Assembly (NCBI RefSeq): GCF_016862815.1
Contig: NZ_BONR01000004.1
Location: forward strand, 124,001 to 188,000
Source: Demequina activiva
Lineage (GTDB): Bacteria > Actinomycetota > Actinomycetes > Actinomycetales > Demequinaceae
DNA: 64,000 bases
Direction of reading: 5' to 3'
Made by a program: the position numbers and the translations under genes. Below, one piece after another: positions 36,146 to 44,778 of the stretch. Numbering within the stretch: the stretch's first letter is position 1; each line of letters opens with the position of its first letter. The notes beneath the pieces were generated by a model. That model was not told where the DNA came from. It saw only the letters and a list, made by a program, of their open reading frames with translations, and did no database searches.

Positions 36146-37999
36146 TTACTCCTCCTCGCCGCGGTCCCACTCGGGGGCGATGCCGCGTGCGTACTGGATC
36201 TCGTCGTTGCTGGTGCCGGCGGCCACCATGGGCCACACCATCGCGTCGCGCGACACCGTGAAATCCACGACCACAGGCTGGTCGTCGATCTCCATCGCAC
36301 GCTTGATGGTGGCGTCCACGTCCGCATCCGTCTCGCAGCGCAGTCCCACGCAGCCCATGGCCTCGGAGAGCTTCACGAAGTCAGGGATGCGCCGGGTGCC
36401 GTGGCCGGTGTGCAGGTCCGTGTTCGAGTAGCGGGACTCGTAGAACAGGGTCTGCCACTGACGCACCATGCCCAGCGACGAGTTGTTGATGATCGCCACC
36501 TTGATGGGGATCTCGTTGATGGCGCAGGTGACCAGCTCCTGGTTGGTCATCTGGAAGCAGCCATCGCCGTCGATGGACCACACCGTGCGGTCCGGCTCGC
36601 CCACCTTGGCGCCCATCGCGGCCGGCACGGAGAAGCCCATGGTGCCCAGGCCGCCGGAGTTGATCCACGTGTTGGGCCGCTCGTACTTGATGAACTGGCT
36701 GGCCCACATCTGGTGCTGGCCCACGCCCGACGTGAAGATCGTGTCCGGTCCGGAGATCTCCCCCAGACGCTGGATGACGTACTGCGGACTCGAGTGGCCA
36801 TCGTCCGTGGGCGTGTAGCCCAGTCCGTAGGTGTCGCGCCAGTCGTCGATCTGCGCCCACCAGGCCTCGAGGTCGGGCTTGCCGTGGCGGGTGTGCTCGG
36901 CGTCCAACGCGGGCACCAGGGCGTCGAACACGTCCTTGAGGTCGCCCACGATGGGAACGTCAACGGCGCGGTTCTTGCCGATCTCCGCGGGGTCGATGTC
37001 CGCGTGCACGATGGTCGCGTGCGGGGCGAAGCTGTCGAGCTTGCCGGTGACACGGTCGTCGAAGCGCGCACCGAGCGCGACCACCAGGTCCGCCTTCTGC
37101 AGGGCGGCGACCGCGGCCACGGTGCCGTGCATGCCGGGCATGCCCAGGTGCTGCGGGTGCGAGTCGGGCAGTGCGCCGCGTGCCATCAGCGTGGTCACCA
37201 CGGCGGCGCCGGACAGGTCCGTGAGCCTGCGCAGACCGGCCGATGCGCCGGACCGGATCACGCCGCCGCCCACGTACAGCACGGGCCGGCGAGCGGTGGC
37301 CAGCAGTCGCGCGGCCTCCTGCACGGTCTTGGCGTGGGGACGGGCGCCTGCGTTGAAGCCGGGCAGCTCGATGCGGTCCGGCCAGTTGAACGTGGTCTGC
37401 GCCTGCATCGCGGACTTCGCGACGTCCACGAGCACGGGTCCCGGCCGGCCGTGGGTGGCGATGTAGAACGCCTCGGCCACGGCGCGCGGGATGTCGTCCG
37501 GGTTGGTCACCAGCACGTTGTGCTTGGTGATGGGCTGGGTGATGCCCACGATGTCCGCCTCCTGAAAGGCGTCCGTGCCGATGCTCGCGGCAGCGACCTG
37601 GCCGGTGATGGCCACCAGCGGGATCGAGTCCATGTTGGCGTCCGCGATGGGAGTCACCAGGTTGGTGGCGCCAGGCCCGGACGTCGCGATGCACACACCC
37701 GGCTTGCCGGTGGCGTGCGCGTAGCCCTGGGCGGCGTGGCCGGCGCCCTGCTCGTGCCGCACCAGGATGTGGCGCAGCTGCGTCGAGTCCATGAGGGGGT
37801 CGTAGGCGGGCAGGATCGCGCCGCCGGGAAGCCCGAAGACGTCCGTCGCGCCCGCAGCTTCCAGCGACCGGATCAGCGACTGCGCCCCCGACATCCGCTC
37901 GCCGGCATGCGCCGTGGCGGTGGCGGTCGCAGGCGCGCGGGTGCTCGCCGGCGCGGGGCTCATCAGAGCCGAAGGCTTGGGGGCCTTGACCTGTGCCAT
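36146..37999 (-). CDS. ilvB: Acetolactate synthase catalytic (large) subunit
   Basis: IlvB uses thiamine diphosphate to join two pyruvates, or pyruvate with 2-oxobutyrate, in the first shared step of Val, Leu and Ile synthesis. The 617-residue protein shows [15 protein letters not shown], the catalytic Glu in [44 protein letters not shown] and the ThDP motif [30 protein letters not shown]. About 35 Ala/Pro-rich residues precede the conserved domain. ATG 37999 follows GGGAGAG. The operon is preceded by a leader peptide and terminator. Confidence 0.96.
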   Translation of the reverse strand: MAQVKAPKPSALMSPAPASTRAPATATATAHAGERMSGAQSLIRSLEAAGATDVFGLPGGAILPAYDPLMDSTQLRHILVRHEQGAGHAAQGYAHATGKPGVCIATSGPGATNLVTPIADANMDSIPLVAITGQVAAASIGTDAFQEADIVGITQPITKHNVLVTNPDDIPRAVAEAFYIATHGRPGPVLVDVAKSAMQAQTTFNWPDRIELPGFNAGARPHAKTVQEAARLLATARRPVLYVGGGVIRSGASAGLRRLTDLSGAAVVTTLMARGALPDSHPQHLGMPGMHGTVAAVAALQKADLVVALGARFDDRVTGKLDSFAPHATIVHADIDPAEIGKNRAVDVPIVGDLKDVFDALVPALDAEHTRHGKPDLEAWWAQIDDWRDTYGLGYTPTDDGHSSPQYVIQRLGEISGPDTIFTSGVGQHQMWASQFIKYERPNTWINSGGLGTMGFSVPAAMGAKVGEPDRTVWSIDGDGCFQMTNQELVTCAINEIPIKVAIINNSSLGMVRQWQTLFYESRYSNTDLHTGHGTRRIPDFVKLSEAMGCVGLRCETDADVDATIKRAMEIDDQPVVVDFTVSRDAMVWPMVAAGTSNDEIQYARGIAPEWDRGEEE

Positions 38000-38054
38000 C
38001 TTCTCTCCCGTTGAGTTGAGGTGATGAGGCGGCTCTCGCATCCGCCTCGCATGG

Positions 38055-38085
38055 AAAAACCCCTCGGCCTTGGTGGCTGTCGGGG
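38055..38085 (-). terminator. Attenuator terminator of the ilvB leader
   Basis: On the minus strand CCCC (38085-38082), GCC, loop, GGC and GGGG (38063-38060) form an imperfect stem followed by five Ts (38059-38055). It lies between the leader peptide and the ilvB ribosome binding site. Upstream, GCGCGCGGAC inside the leader coding region can pair perfectly over 10 bp with GTCCGCGCGC just before the terminator, giving the alternative fold expected of an attenuator. Confidence 0.7.
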
Positions 38086-38114
38086 TATGCGCGCGGACGA
38101 TGCCTGGGCTTGAA

Positions 38115-38156
38115 CTAGATGTCCGCGCGCCCGGTAACTACGAGAATCGTCTGCAT
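38115..38156 (-). CDS. ilvB leader peptide ([13 protein letters not shown])
   Basis: A 13-codon frame with consecutive Ile-Leu-Val-Val codons (ATT CTC GTA GTT), ending 115 bases before the ilvB ATG. Leader peptides with runs of branched-chain residues are known before ilvB operons in enterobacteria and corynebacteria. It starts seven bases after a TAGAGT box and lacks a ribosome binding site, so it should be translated from a leaderless mRNA end. Confidence 0.8.
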   Translation of the reverse strand: MQTILVVTGRADI

Positions 38157-38163
38157 GAGTGAG

Positions 38164-38193
38164 ACTCTACGCCTGCTCGCGTGCGGATGTCAC
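38164..38193 (-). promoter_or_regulatory. ilvB operon promoter
   Basis: On the minus strand GTGACA (38193-38188) and TAGAGT (38169-38164) are separated by 18 bases. TAGAGT is seven bases from the leader peptide ATG at 38156. Farther upstream lie two small dyads, ACAAT-CTCAC-ATTGT (about 38205-38219) and TCTCA-TCG-TGAGA (about 38231-38243), which could bind a regulator. Confidence 0.6.
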
Positions 38194-38320
38194 CATCTGG
38201 ACCAACAATCTCACATTGTGGTTCACCGTCTCTCATCGTGAGACACGTGCCGCTCCTCCCCACCTGAGCGCCCCATCGGTCCGTGACTGTCGATTCCCGC
38301 CTCACGATGCGCCCCATCGG

Positions 38321-38611
38321 TCACGTCAGGCGCTGCGTGAGGTGCACCGTGACCTCGTCGCCGACGTCCTTGCCCAGCTGCTTGCGGAGCTTCGCGTTCA
38401 GAGACAGCATGTGGCCGCCGCGACCGGTCACCATGAGACCCGCGTTCGTCACGGGCACCCCGTCGACCGTCGCATCCACGCGCACGGCCTTGCCCGTGCC
38501 GAAGAAGTCCGCGGATCCCGGCATCTCGACGCAGGCCCACACCTCCCCCTTGACCTCGACGCCGATGGGCGCGGTGAAGGTGTGGTCGAGCGGTCCTGTG
38601 TCGTGACTCAT
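38321..38611 (-). CDS. DUF1905 family protein
   Basis: A 96-residue protein that is one DUF1905 domain: HTFTAPIGVEVKGEVWACVEMP, then FFGTGKAVRVDATVDGVPV, and HMLSLNAKLRKQLGKDVGDEVTVHL. This is a small beta-barrel-like domain of unknown function, often fused to YdeI-type proteins. Here it stands alone. The gene lies between the ilv operon leader and ilvD on the same strand. The 38612-38793 gap upstream shows no further gene. Confidence 0.9.
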   Translation of the reverse strand: MSHDTGPLDHTFTAPIGVEVKGEVWACVEMPGSADFFGTGKAVRVDATVDGVPVTNAGLMVTGRGGHMLSLNAKLRKQLGKDVGDEVTVHLTQRLT

Positions 38612-38793
38612 GAAGCCAGCCTGCCACGGGGACTCCAGCCAAGCATCGGACCCGGCGCCGTCCATCTCAGGGATGCACGGAAGCGCCGCGCGCGAACTGA
38701 GCCCGCACAGCGGCGATCCCTCAGGGACGAGGCGTTCCTCCTGATGCGCCAGCTGAGGCGCGGTGAAGGGGCTCTCGTTGCGGGGAGCAGCCC

Positions 38794-40491
38794 TCAGGCC
38801 AGCACCGCGCCCTTCGACGCCGAGCCCACGAGCTTGGTGTACTTCGCGAGAACGCCGCGCGTGTAGGTGTGCGTCAGCGGCTCCCAGCCCTCGCGTCGAG
38901 CGGCCAGCTCCTCGTCCGCGACGTGGAGCTCGAGGGTGCCGTGGGCGACGTCGAGCGTGATGCGATCGCCGTCGCGCACGAACGCGATGGGCCCGCCGTC
39001 GACGGCCTCGGGCGCGATGTGACCCACGCACAGTCCCGTGGTCCCGCCGGAGAAGCGGCCGTCCGTCACCAGCAGCACGTCCTTGCCCAGCCCGGCGCCC
39101 TTGATCGCGGCCGTGATGGCGAGCATCTCGCGCATGCCGGGTCCACCCTTGGGGCCCTCGTAGCGGATGACCACGCAGTCGCCCGCCTGGATGGTGCCGT
39201 CCTCGAGCGCGTCCAGGGCTGCTCGCTCGCGATCGAACACCCTGGCGGTCGCCTCGAACACGTCGTCGTCGAAGCCGGCGGACTTCACCACCGCACCCTC
39301 CGGGGCCAGCGAGCCCTTGAGGATGGTGATGCCGCCCGTCTTGTGAATGGGGTTGTTGAGCGCGCGGACCACACGGCCGTCGATCTTCTCCGGCTTGAGG
39401 TCCTCCATGTTCTCCGCGAGCGTCTTGCCCGTGACCGTCATCACGTCACCGTGCATGAGGCCAGCCTCGAGCAGAGTGTTCATCACGGCGGGAACGCCGC
39501 CCACGCGGTCCACGTCGTTCATCACGAACCGACCGAAGGGCTTGAGATCGCCCAGGTGCGGCACCTTCGCGGCGACGCGAGCGAAGTCGTCCAGCGACAG
39601 GTCCACCTCCGCCTCGTTGGCGATCGCGAGCAGGTGCAGCACTGCGTTGGTGGAGCCGCCGAACGCCATGACCACGGCGATCGCGTTCTCGAACGCCTCC
39701 TTGGTCATGATGTCGCGCGCGGTGATCCCCTGGCGCAGCATCTCGACCACGGCCTCGCCGGACATGCGCGCGTACATGTCGCGGCGACGGTCCGCGCTGG
39801 GCGGCGCGGCAGAGCCGGGGATCGACATGCCCAGCGCCTCGCCCACGGATGCCATGGTGTTGGCGGTGAACATGCCGCCGCAGGCTCCCTCGCCCGGGCA
39901 GATCGCCTTCTCGATCGCGAGGCGATCCTCCTCGCTCATCAGCCCGCGCGCGCACGCGCCCACCGCTTCGAAGGCGTCGATCACCGTGACATCCTTCTCG
40001 GTGCCGTCGGACAGCTTGACGTGCCCCGGCATGATCGAGCCCGCGTACAGGAACACCGATGCGAGGTCGAGTCGCGCGGCCGCCATCAGCATGCCGGGCA
40101 GGGACTTGTCGCAGCCGGCGAGCAGCACGCTGCCATCGAGTCGCTCGGCGCTCATCACCGTCTCCACGGAGTCTGCGATCAGGTCGCGCGACACCAGCGA
40201 GAAGTGCATGCCCTCGTGACCCATGGAGATGCCGTCGGACACGGAGATGGTGCCGAACTCCAGCGGGTAGCCGCCTCCCGCGTGCACACCTTCCTTGGAC
40301 GCCTGCGCGAGGCGCTGCAAGGACAGATTGCACGGCGTGATCTCGTTCCACGAGCTCGCGATGCCGATCTGGGGCTTCTCCCAGTCTCCGTCGCCCATGC
40401 CGACGGCCCGGAGCATGCCGCGCGACGCGGTCGCCTCCAGTCCGTCGGTCACCTGGCGGGAGCGGGGCTTGATGTCTGGCGTCTGCGTCAT
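38794..40491 (-). CDS. ilvD: Dihydroxy-acid dehydratase
   Basis: IlvD dehydrates dihydroxy acids to the 2-oxo acids of Val and Ile, using an Fe-S cluster. The 565-residue protein has cluster and active-site blocks [26 protein letters not shown] and [21 protein letters not shown], followed by [10 protein letters not shown] and the carboxyl block GGPGMREML with [28 protein letters not shown] box seven bases before the ATG marks a leaderless promoter, so ilvD is expressed apart from the attenuated ilvB operon. It diverges from the TipA-type regulator. Confidence 0.96.
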   Translation of the reverse strand: MTQTPDIKPRSRQVTDGLEATASRGMLRAVGMGDGDWEKPQIGIASSWNEITPCNLSLQRLAQASKEGVHAGGGYPLEFGTISVSDGISMGHEGMHFSLVSRDLIADSVETVMSAERLDGSVLLAGCDKSLPGMLMAAARLDLASVFLYAGSIMPGHVKLSDGTEKDVTVIDAFEAVGACARGLMSEEDRLAIEKAICPGEGACGGMFTANTMASVGEALGMSIPGSAAPPSADRRRDMYARMSGEAVVEMLRQGITARDIMTKEAFENAIAVVMAFGGSTNAVLHLLAIANEAEVDLSLDDFARVAAKVPHLGDLKPFGRFVMNDVDRVGGVPAVMNTLLEAGLMHGDVMTVTGKTLAENMEDLKPEKIDGRVVRALNNPIHKTGGITILKGSLAPEGAVVKSAGFDDDVFEATARVFDRERAALDALEDGTIQAGDCVVIRYEGPKGGPGMREMLAITAAIKGAGLGKDVLLVTDGRFSGGTTGLCVGHIAPEAVDGGPIAFVRDGDRITLDVAHGTLELHVADEELAARREGWEPLTHTYTRGVLAKYTKLVGSASKGAVLA

Positions 40492-40498
40492 AGACGCG

Positions 40499-40504
40499 AG
40501 TCTA
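40499..40504 (-). promoter_or_regulatory. Leaderless-type -10 box (TAGACT) for ilvD
   Basis: TAGACT on the minus strand, seven bases from the ATG at 40491. The same box and gap precede gatC. Confidence 0.6.
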
Positions 40505-40553
40505 GGACGGCCCGTGCGCGGGTTGCGGCAGCGGCGCCAAAACAGGACTTGCG

Positions 40554-40579
40554 GTTGACGCTACGTCAACTTCTAGGCT
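40554..40579 (+). promoter_or_regulatory. Operator dyad and -10 box of the TipA-type gene
   Basis: GTTGACG-CTA-CGTCAAC is a perfect dyad with 7-bp arms (40554-40570). A TAGGCT box follows at 40574-40579, six bases before the ATG at 40586. The dyad overlaps a TTGACG -35, leaving only 13 bases to the -10, or acts as operator. Autoregulation by the MerR-type product is likely. Confidence 0.6.
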
Positions 40580-40585
40580 GTGTGC

Positions 40586-41377
40586 ATGAACACGACAGCA
40601 CTCGCCGGCGCCTCGCTCGCGCAGGACGCCACCATCGACATCGCGCGGGTGGCGAGGCTCAGCGGCGTCAGCAGCCGCACGCTGCGCCACTACGACGCGA
40701 TCGGCCTGCTGCCGCCCGCGTGGACCAGTGACGACGGCCGCCGCCACTACGGGCGCGAGCAGCTGCTGCGCCTGCAGCACATCCTCGTGCTGCGCGAGCT
40801 GGGCACGGGGCTCGATCGCATCGGCCGCATCGTCGACGCGGACGACCCGGCCGTGACCGCGGCGCTCCTGCGCGACCACCTCGCCGGCCTCACCGCCGAG
40901 CGCGATCGGTATGCGCGCCTCGCCGCCACCGTCGCGCGCACCATCGACTCACTCGAGAAGGGGACCACCATGACCACCAGCCAGATCTTCGACGGCTTCG
41001 ACCACCAGCAGTACGAGCCGGAGGCTCGCGAGCGCTGGGGCGACAGTCAGGTGGACCGCTCCAACGAGCGCTGGGCGAGCCTGGGCAAGGACGGCCAGCA
41101 GCGCCACCTCGACACGCACCGCGAGATCGTCGAGGCGCTCGGCGCCGCCATTCGCGTGGGATTCGCGCCCGACAGCGAGGAGGTCCAGGAGATCGTCGCT
41201 CAGCACTACCGGTGGGTCTCGCTGTTCTGGACGCCCACCGCGGAGACGTACCGCGGGCTCACCCAGATGTATGTGGACGACGAGCGCTTTCGCCGCAACT
41301 ACGACGAGGTCGCCCCCGGCGCCGCGGCGCTGCTGCGGGACGGCGCGGAGGTGTACGCAGGGATGCACCTGAGCTGA
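40586..41377 (+). CDS. TipA-like MerR regulator with TipAS antibiotic-binding domain
   Basis: The 263-residue protein joins a MerR DNA-binding domain (VARLSGVSSRTLRHYDAIGLLPPAW, with ARLAATVARTIDSLEK as the dimer helix) to a TipAS-type ligand domain (from about residue 130: QYEPEARERWGDS, YRGLTQMYVDDERFRRNYDEVAPGAAALLRDGAEVYA). In Streptomyces TipAL binds thiopeptides and activates promoters with long spacers. An internal ATG at 40970 has AAGGGG six bases upstream and would give the free TipAS domain of 135 residues, as in tipA. Translation of the full protein is probably leaderless. Confidence 0.92.
   Translation: MNTTALAGASLAQDATIDIARVARLSGVSSRTLRHYDAIGLLPPAWTSDDGRRHYGREQLLRLQHILVLRELGTGLDRIGRIVDADDPAVTAALLRDHLAGLTAERDRYARLAATVARTIDSLEKGTTMTTSQIFDGFDHQQYEPEARERWGDSQVDRSNERWASLGKDGQQRHLDTHREIVEALGAAIRVGFAPDSEEVQEIVAQHYRWVSLFWTPTAETYRGLTQMYVDDERFRRNYDEVAPGAAALLRDGAEVYAGMHLS
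40970..41377 (+). CDS. Internal in-frame product: free TipAS-like ligand domain
   Basis: Translation from the ATG at 40970, inside the TipA-like gene, would produce only the ligand-binding domain (MTTSQIFDGF to the end, 135 residues). GAAGGGG lies at the right distance upstream. The same dual product is established for tipA of Streptomyces lividans, where the short form titrates antibiotic. Here it is an inference from the start signal. Confidence 0.55.
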   Translation: MTTSQIFDGFDHQQYEPEARERWGDSQVDRSNERWASLGKDGQQRHLDTHREIVEALGAAIRVGFAPDSEEVQEIVAQHYRWVSLFWTPTAETYRGLTQMYVDDERFRRNYDEVAPGAAALLRDGAEVYAGMHLS

Positions 41378-41483
41378 CTGGCGGGTGCAGACGCTGTCGC
41401 ATGCGGGAATGCGCCCGTCCGCTCCATAGTTGACTCGCGCACGCGAGCACGCCACCCGCGCGCTCCCCAGAGGAAGGCACTCC

Positions 41484-42176
41484 ATGGCGACGATCGGCCT
41501 GCTGCTCGGACCACTCCCCCGGGCGCGTACCACCCGCCGCGTGGCGCGACTCATGCATGAGGCGGCGTCCTCGTCGACTCGCCTGGTCGAGCTGGATCTG
41601 ACCGCGGTGCCGCACCACGCTCCCTACACCGATGTTCCGGCCGGAGCGACGGCGCTCGCGTGGAAGCGGGCCGTGGCGGACCTGGATGGCCTGCTCGTGC
41701 TCACCCCCGCTCACGAGCGATCGGTTCCCGGCGCTCTCAAGAACGCGTTGGACTGGGCCGGAGGCGCCGTTGCCCCCAACGCGCTCGCGGGCCTTCCGGT
41801 GGTGATCGCCGGGGTGTGCGAGGGTCAGGCGCCGCGCTTCAGCGCGATCCAGCACCTGCGCGCCGTGCTCGCGGATTCGGGTGCCCACCTCAAGTCACAG
41901 CCGGAGATCACGCTCACCATCGCTCCCGATTCGTTCGGCGAGGACGACGCGTGCGGAGACGACGCACTGACCGTGGGGGCGCGTGAGCTGCTCTCCATCG
42001 CCGCCGGGTTCGTCGCTCACCAGTCGCGCACGGGCATCGAGCGGGAGGCGCGCACCTTGCCCGACGCCCTCGAGCCCGATGTCCTCGTGCCTGACATCCT
42101 CGAGGCCGCGACCGGACCTCGGAGCGCCGTCGACGGCGTGCCGGTCGTCGACGAGGTTCGCGCCCCCGCCCCCTGA
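41484..42176 (+). CDS. NADPH-dependent FMN reductase-like protein, copy 1
   Basis: A 230-residue flavodoxin-fold protein. LLVLTPAHERSVPGALKNALDWAGG is the family block that contacts flavin, but the amino phosphate loop reads LLLGPLPRARTTRRVA instead of the usual GSxRxxS pattern, and the usual PEY is PAH. Flavin binding may therefore differ. A carboxyl extension of about 45 residues follows the domain. ATG 41484 has AGGAAGG upstream. A paralogue lies 159 bases downstream on the same strand, and both upstream regions contain ATAGTTGA (about 41426 and 42248). Confidence 0.85.
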   Translation: MATIGLLLGPLPRARTTRRVARLMHEAASSSTRLVELDLTAVPHHAPYTDVPAGATALAWKRAVADLDGLLVLTPAHERSVPGALKNALDWAGGAVAPNALAGLPVVIAGVCEGQAPRFSAIQHLRAVLADSGAHLKSQPEITLTIAPDSFGEDDACGDDALTVGARELLSIAAGFVAHQSRTGIEREARTLPDALEPDVLVPDILEAATGPRSAVDGVPVVDEVRAPAP

Positions 42177-42211
42177 GCGCCGTCGCGCGACGCTGCCGTC
42201 GCCCCTCGTGG

Positions 42212-42270
42212 TGAGATCCGACGCGATGAGATCCGACATGGTCGGGAATAGTTGAAGCGTCACGTATTGT
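42212..42270 (+). promoter_or_regulatory. Direct repeats and promoter region before FMN reductase copy 2
   Basis: TGAGATCCGAC occurs twice (42212-42222 and 42227-42237), 15 bases apart. AATAGTTGAAGC at 42247 and a TATTGT box at 42265-42270 follow. The repeats may be an operator; no regulator is adjacent. Confidence 0.4.
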
Positions 42271-42335
42271 TGGAGGTGATGGCGCAGCCGACGCAGGCAG
42301 CGCCTCTCCCCACCCCCTCTTTGGAAGGACTCACC

Positions 42336-42899
42336 ATGCCCCGCATCGGCATCATCGTCGGCTCGACCGCGAGCAACTCCATCAACCGCAAGGTCGCGAA
42401 CGTGCTGCCCACGCTCGTGAACGACGACGTGGAGTTCACGTTCCTCGACATCGCTGACCTGCCGCTGTACAACTACGAGCTCGACGGCAACTGGCCCGAG
42501 GTCGCCACCGAGTTCAAGAACTCGGTCGAGGCCGTGGACGGCGTCATCATCGTCACCCCCGAGTACTCGCGCTCGATCCCGGGTGCTCTCAAGAACGCCC
42601 TGGACTGGGCCTCGCGCCCGTGGGGCCAGAACTCCTTCACGCGCAAGCCCGTCGCGATCATGGGCGCCTCGATCGGCTCCACCGGAACCGCGATGGCGCA
42701 GCAGCACCTGCGCAACATCCTGGGCCACTTCGACTCCCCCACGCTGGGCCAGCCCGAGACCTTCTTCCACTTCAGCGCGGACGCCTTCGGCGCGGACGGC
42801 TCGCTGCAGGACGAGGCTCAGCTCGCCGTCCTGAGGAACTTCGCAGAGGCCGCCGTGGCTCACATCGAGAGCCACGCTCACTCCGCTGCAGCGGTCTGA
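42336..42899 (+). CDS. NAD(P)H-dependent FMN reductase/quinone reductase-like protein, copy 2
   Basis: A 187-residue flavodoxin-fold oxidoreductase. The phosphate-binding loop is IIVGSTASNSINRKVA, the flavin ring loop is IVTPEYSRSIPGALKNALDWASRPW, and PVAIMGASIGSTGTAMAQQHLRNIL completes the fold. Such enzymes reduce free flavin, quinones or azo compounds with NAD(P)H. GGAAGGA lies before ATG 42336. It keeps the canonical motifs that its upstream paralogue has lost. Confidence 0.92.
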   Translation: MPRIGIIVGSTASNSINRKVANVLPTLVNDDVEFTFLDIADLPLYNYELDGNWPEVATEFKNSVEAVDGVIIVTPEYSRSIPGALKNALDWASRPWGQNSFTRKPVAIMGASIGSTGTAMAQQHLRNILGHFDSPTLGQPETFFHFSADAFGADGSLQDEAQLAVLRNFAEAAVAHIESHAHSAAAV

Positions 42900-42918
42900 C
42901 CTCACCTCAGCGCACGAC

Positions 42919-42953
42919 AGGGTCCCGTCCGGCACACCGCCGGGCGGGACCCT
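42919..42953 (+). terminator. Strong hairpin terminator after FMN reductase copy 2
   Basis: AGGGTCCCGTCCGGC and GCCGGGCGGGACCCT pair over 15 positions with one G-U pair and a five-base loop, 20 bases after the stop codon. No T run follows. Confidence 0.7.
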
Positions 42954-43076
42954 CGTGCATGCGCCCGTCTGCGCTTGCGTCGAGGCCCGGTGTGCGGCGA
43001 GGATCGGGATACCTGGCGTGGCAGTGTCACCCGCCCCAGGAGCAGCGTCGCTCCCACGCTCACCGAGAGGACCATC

Positions 43077-43388
43077 ATGCGCACCATCGTCGGCTTCGCC
43101 GCCGCAGTCGCAACCGGGTGCGTCCTGCTGGCGGGCTGCTCTGACTCCGGTGACCTCGCCATCACCAACGACAGCGGCGTGGCGGTGGAGGTCTCGACGG
43201 GCGACGACCTCACCTCGATCGGTCCCTACGGAGGGGTGGTGCTGCTCGAGTACGGCTGCACCCCAGGCGACGTCACCCTCACCTTCGCTGACGACGCCCA
43301 GGTGATCGTCCCCGGGCCCGTGTGCCCTCCGGACTCGATCGCCATCGCGCCCTCCGGCACCGTCACCGTCATCGAGGCCCCCGTCTGA
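43077..43388 (+). CDS. Small lipoprotein
   Basis: A 103-residue secreted lipoprotein: a basic start and hydrophobic stretch lead to the lipobox LLAGC (Cys20), after which the chain would be lipid-anchored outside the membrane. The mature part is beta-rich (LAITNDSGVAVEVST, VTLTFADDAQVIVPG) and contains two further Cys (EYGC, GPVC) that could form a disulfide. ATG 43077 has GAGAGG six bases before it. No named family is recognised. Confidence 0.85.
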   Translation: MRTIVGFAAAVATGCVLLAGCSDSGDLAITNDSGVAVEVSTGDDLTSIGPYGGVVLLEYGCTPGDVTLTFADDAQVIVPGPVCPPDSIAIAPSGTVTVIEAPV

Positions 43389-43442
43389 CCCCGTCTCGAT
43401 CGCCGGGGAACACCGCGGCCGCAGTGCGACGTTGTGCCTGGC

Positions 43443-44762
43443 ATGACACACCTGTGGTGGGCCCGGCGCGACCTGCGCCTGCACGACAACCCAGCCCTCA
43501 TCGATGCCCAGGCTGACGGCCCCGCTGCCGCAGTCTTCGCATGGACACCGGCCCTGCACTTCTGGTCAGGTCGCCGACGGGCGCACCTGGCCCGCACGCT
43601 CTGGTCGTTGCGCGACAGCACCGGCGGCGCGCTCGCGGTGCGGCGAGGAGAGGCGGCCGATGTGGTGCTCGCCGCCGCGCAGGAGGCCGATGCGGGGGTG
43701 GTGCTGGCCGCTCGCGAATTCAGTCCTGCGGGAGTGGCCCAGCAGGAGGCCGTGGCCGCGGCGCTGGAGGCCGAGGGCCGCGAGCTGCGGTTCGTGGGAT
43801 CGCCGTACGCGGTCGCGCCGGGCCGCGTGACCAAGGGTGATGGCACGCCCTACCGAGTCTTCACGCCGTTCCGGGACGCCTGGCGCCAGCACGGCTGGCG
43901 CCAGCCCGCTGACGCAGCGGATCCGCGCGGGTTCGTCCCGCTCGACAGCGACGTGGACCTCGATCAGCACGCCGCGCACGGCGATGCCGAGGACCCTCTG
44001 CTCGAGCCTCACGAGTTTCGCGAGCAGCGCGTGCTCGACGCGCTCGAGTCGTGGATCGACGACGCCCTGATCCACTACGACGACGAGCGGGATCGGCCCG
44101 ATCTCGACTCGACGTCACGACTGTCGGTGCCGCTCGCGTTCGGGCAGGTGCACCCGCGCACGGTACTCGCGCTGACGGCTCCCAAGCGCTCCGACGGTTC
44201 GCGCGTGTTCGAGTCTGAGATCGCGTGGCGCGACTTCCACGCGGACACGCTCTGGCACGAGCCGCAGGCGCGTCGCGAATCGCTGTCGCGAGTGATGCTG
44301 GAGGAGGACTGGGTGACCGGCCGCGAGGCGGACCAGGCGTTCGTCGCCTGGCGTGACGGCCGCACCGGATTCCCGCTGGTGGACGCCGGGATGCGTCAGC
44401 TGGCCCAGACCGGCTGGATGCACAACCGCGTGCGCATGGTGGTCGCGAGCTTCCTCATCAAGGATCTCCGGATCCCGTGGCAGCGAGGTGCTGACCACTT
44501 CCGCCGCACCCTCGTGGACTACGACCACGCCCAGAATCAGCTCAACTGGCAGTGGGTCGCCGGCACCGGGCGCGACGCCTCGCCGTTCTTCCGCATCTTC
44601 AACCCCGAGGCGCAGCTCGACCGTCACGATCCCCAGCGCCGGTATGTGCAACGCTGGGTGCCAGAGCTCGACACCCCTGACTATCCAGGACCGATGGTGG
44701 ACCACAAGGCCGAGCGCGAGACGACACTCGCGCTCCATCGCCGGGCGAAGGATCGCGGGTAG
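43443..44762 (+). CDS. phr: Deoxyribodipyrimidine photolyase (cryptochrome/photolyase family)
   Basis: The 439-residue flavoprotein repairs UV-made cyclobutane pyrimidine dimers with blue light. The amino antenna domain begins HLWWARRDLRLHDNPAL. The FAD and DNA-binding carboxyl half contains GRTGFPLVDAGMRQLAQTGWMHNRVRMVVASFL, then LNWQWVAGTGRDASPFFRIFNP, and KDLRIPWQRGADHF, as in class I CPD photolyases. ATG 43443 is chosen over an upstream GTG at 43434. It lies 54 bases after the lipoprotein gene. Confidence 0.94.
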   Translation: MTHLWWARRDLRLHDNPALIDAQADGPAAAVFAWTPALHFWSGRRRAHLARTLWSLRDSTGGALAVRRGEAADVVLAAAQEADAGVVLAAREFSPAGVAQQEAVAAALEAEGRELRFVGSPYAVAPGRVTKGDGTPYRVFTPFRDAWRQHGWRQPADAADPRGFVPLDSDVDLDQHAAHGDAEDPLLEPHEFREQRVLDALESWIDDALIHYDDERDRPDLDSTSRLSVPLAFGQVHPRTVLALTAPKRSDGSRVFESEIAWRDFHADTLWHEPQARRESLSRVMLEEDWVTGREADQAFVAWRDGRTGFPLVDAGMRQLAQTGWMHNRVRMVVASFLIKDLRIPWQRGADHFRRTLVDYDHAQNQLNWQWVAGTGRDASPFFRIFNPEAQLDRHDPQRRYVQRWVPELDTPDYPGPMVDHKAERETTLALHRRAKDRG

Positions 44763-44765
44763 CGG

Positions 44766-44771
44766 TAGCGT
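44766..44771 (+). promoter_or_regulatory. Leaderless-type -10 box (TAGCGT) for the DUF1801 gene
   Basis: TAGCGT ends seven bases before the ATG at 44779, just after the photolyase stop codon, with no clear ribosome binding site other than a GGAGA run inside the gap. Confidence 0.5.
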
Positions 44772-44778
44772 CGGAGAC

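Noticed and set aside
38612-38793. A coding region upstream of the DUF1905 gene, suggested by a long open minus frame to 39031
   Set aside because: The upstream part overlaps ilvD in another frame and has no family features; the ATG at 38611 starts exactly at the domain.
42900-43076. A second FMN reductase fragment after copy 2
   Set aside because: The region holds only the strong hairpin and the upstream part of the lipoprotein gene; no homologous motif was found.
43861-44118. Arg-rich small frames around photolyase and elsewhere resembling basic proteins
   Set aside because: They are out-of-frame shadows of the photolyase gene with no start signal.
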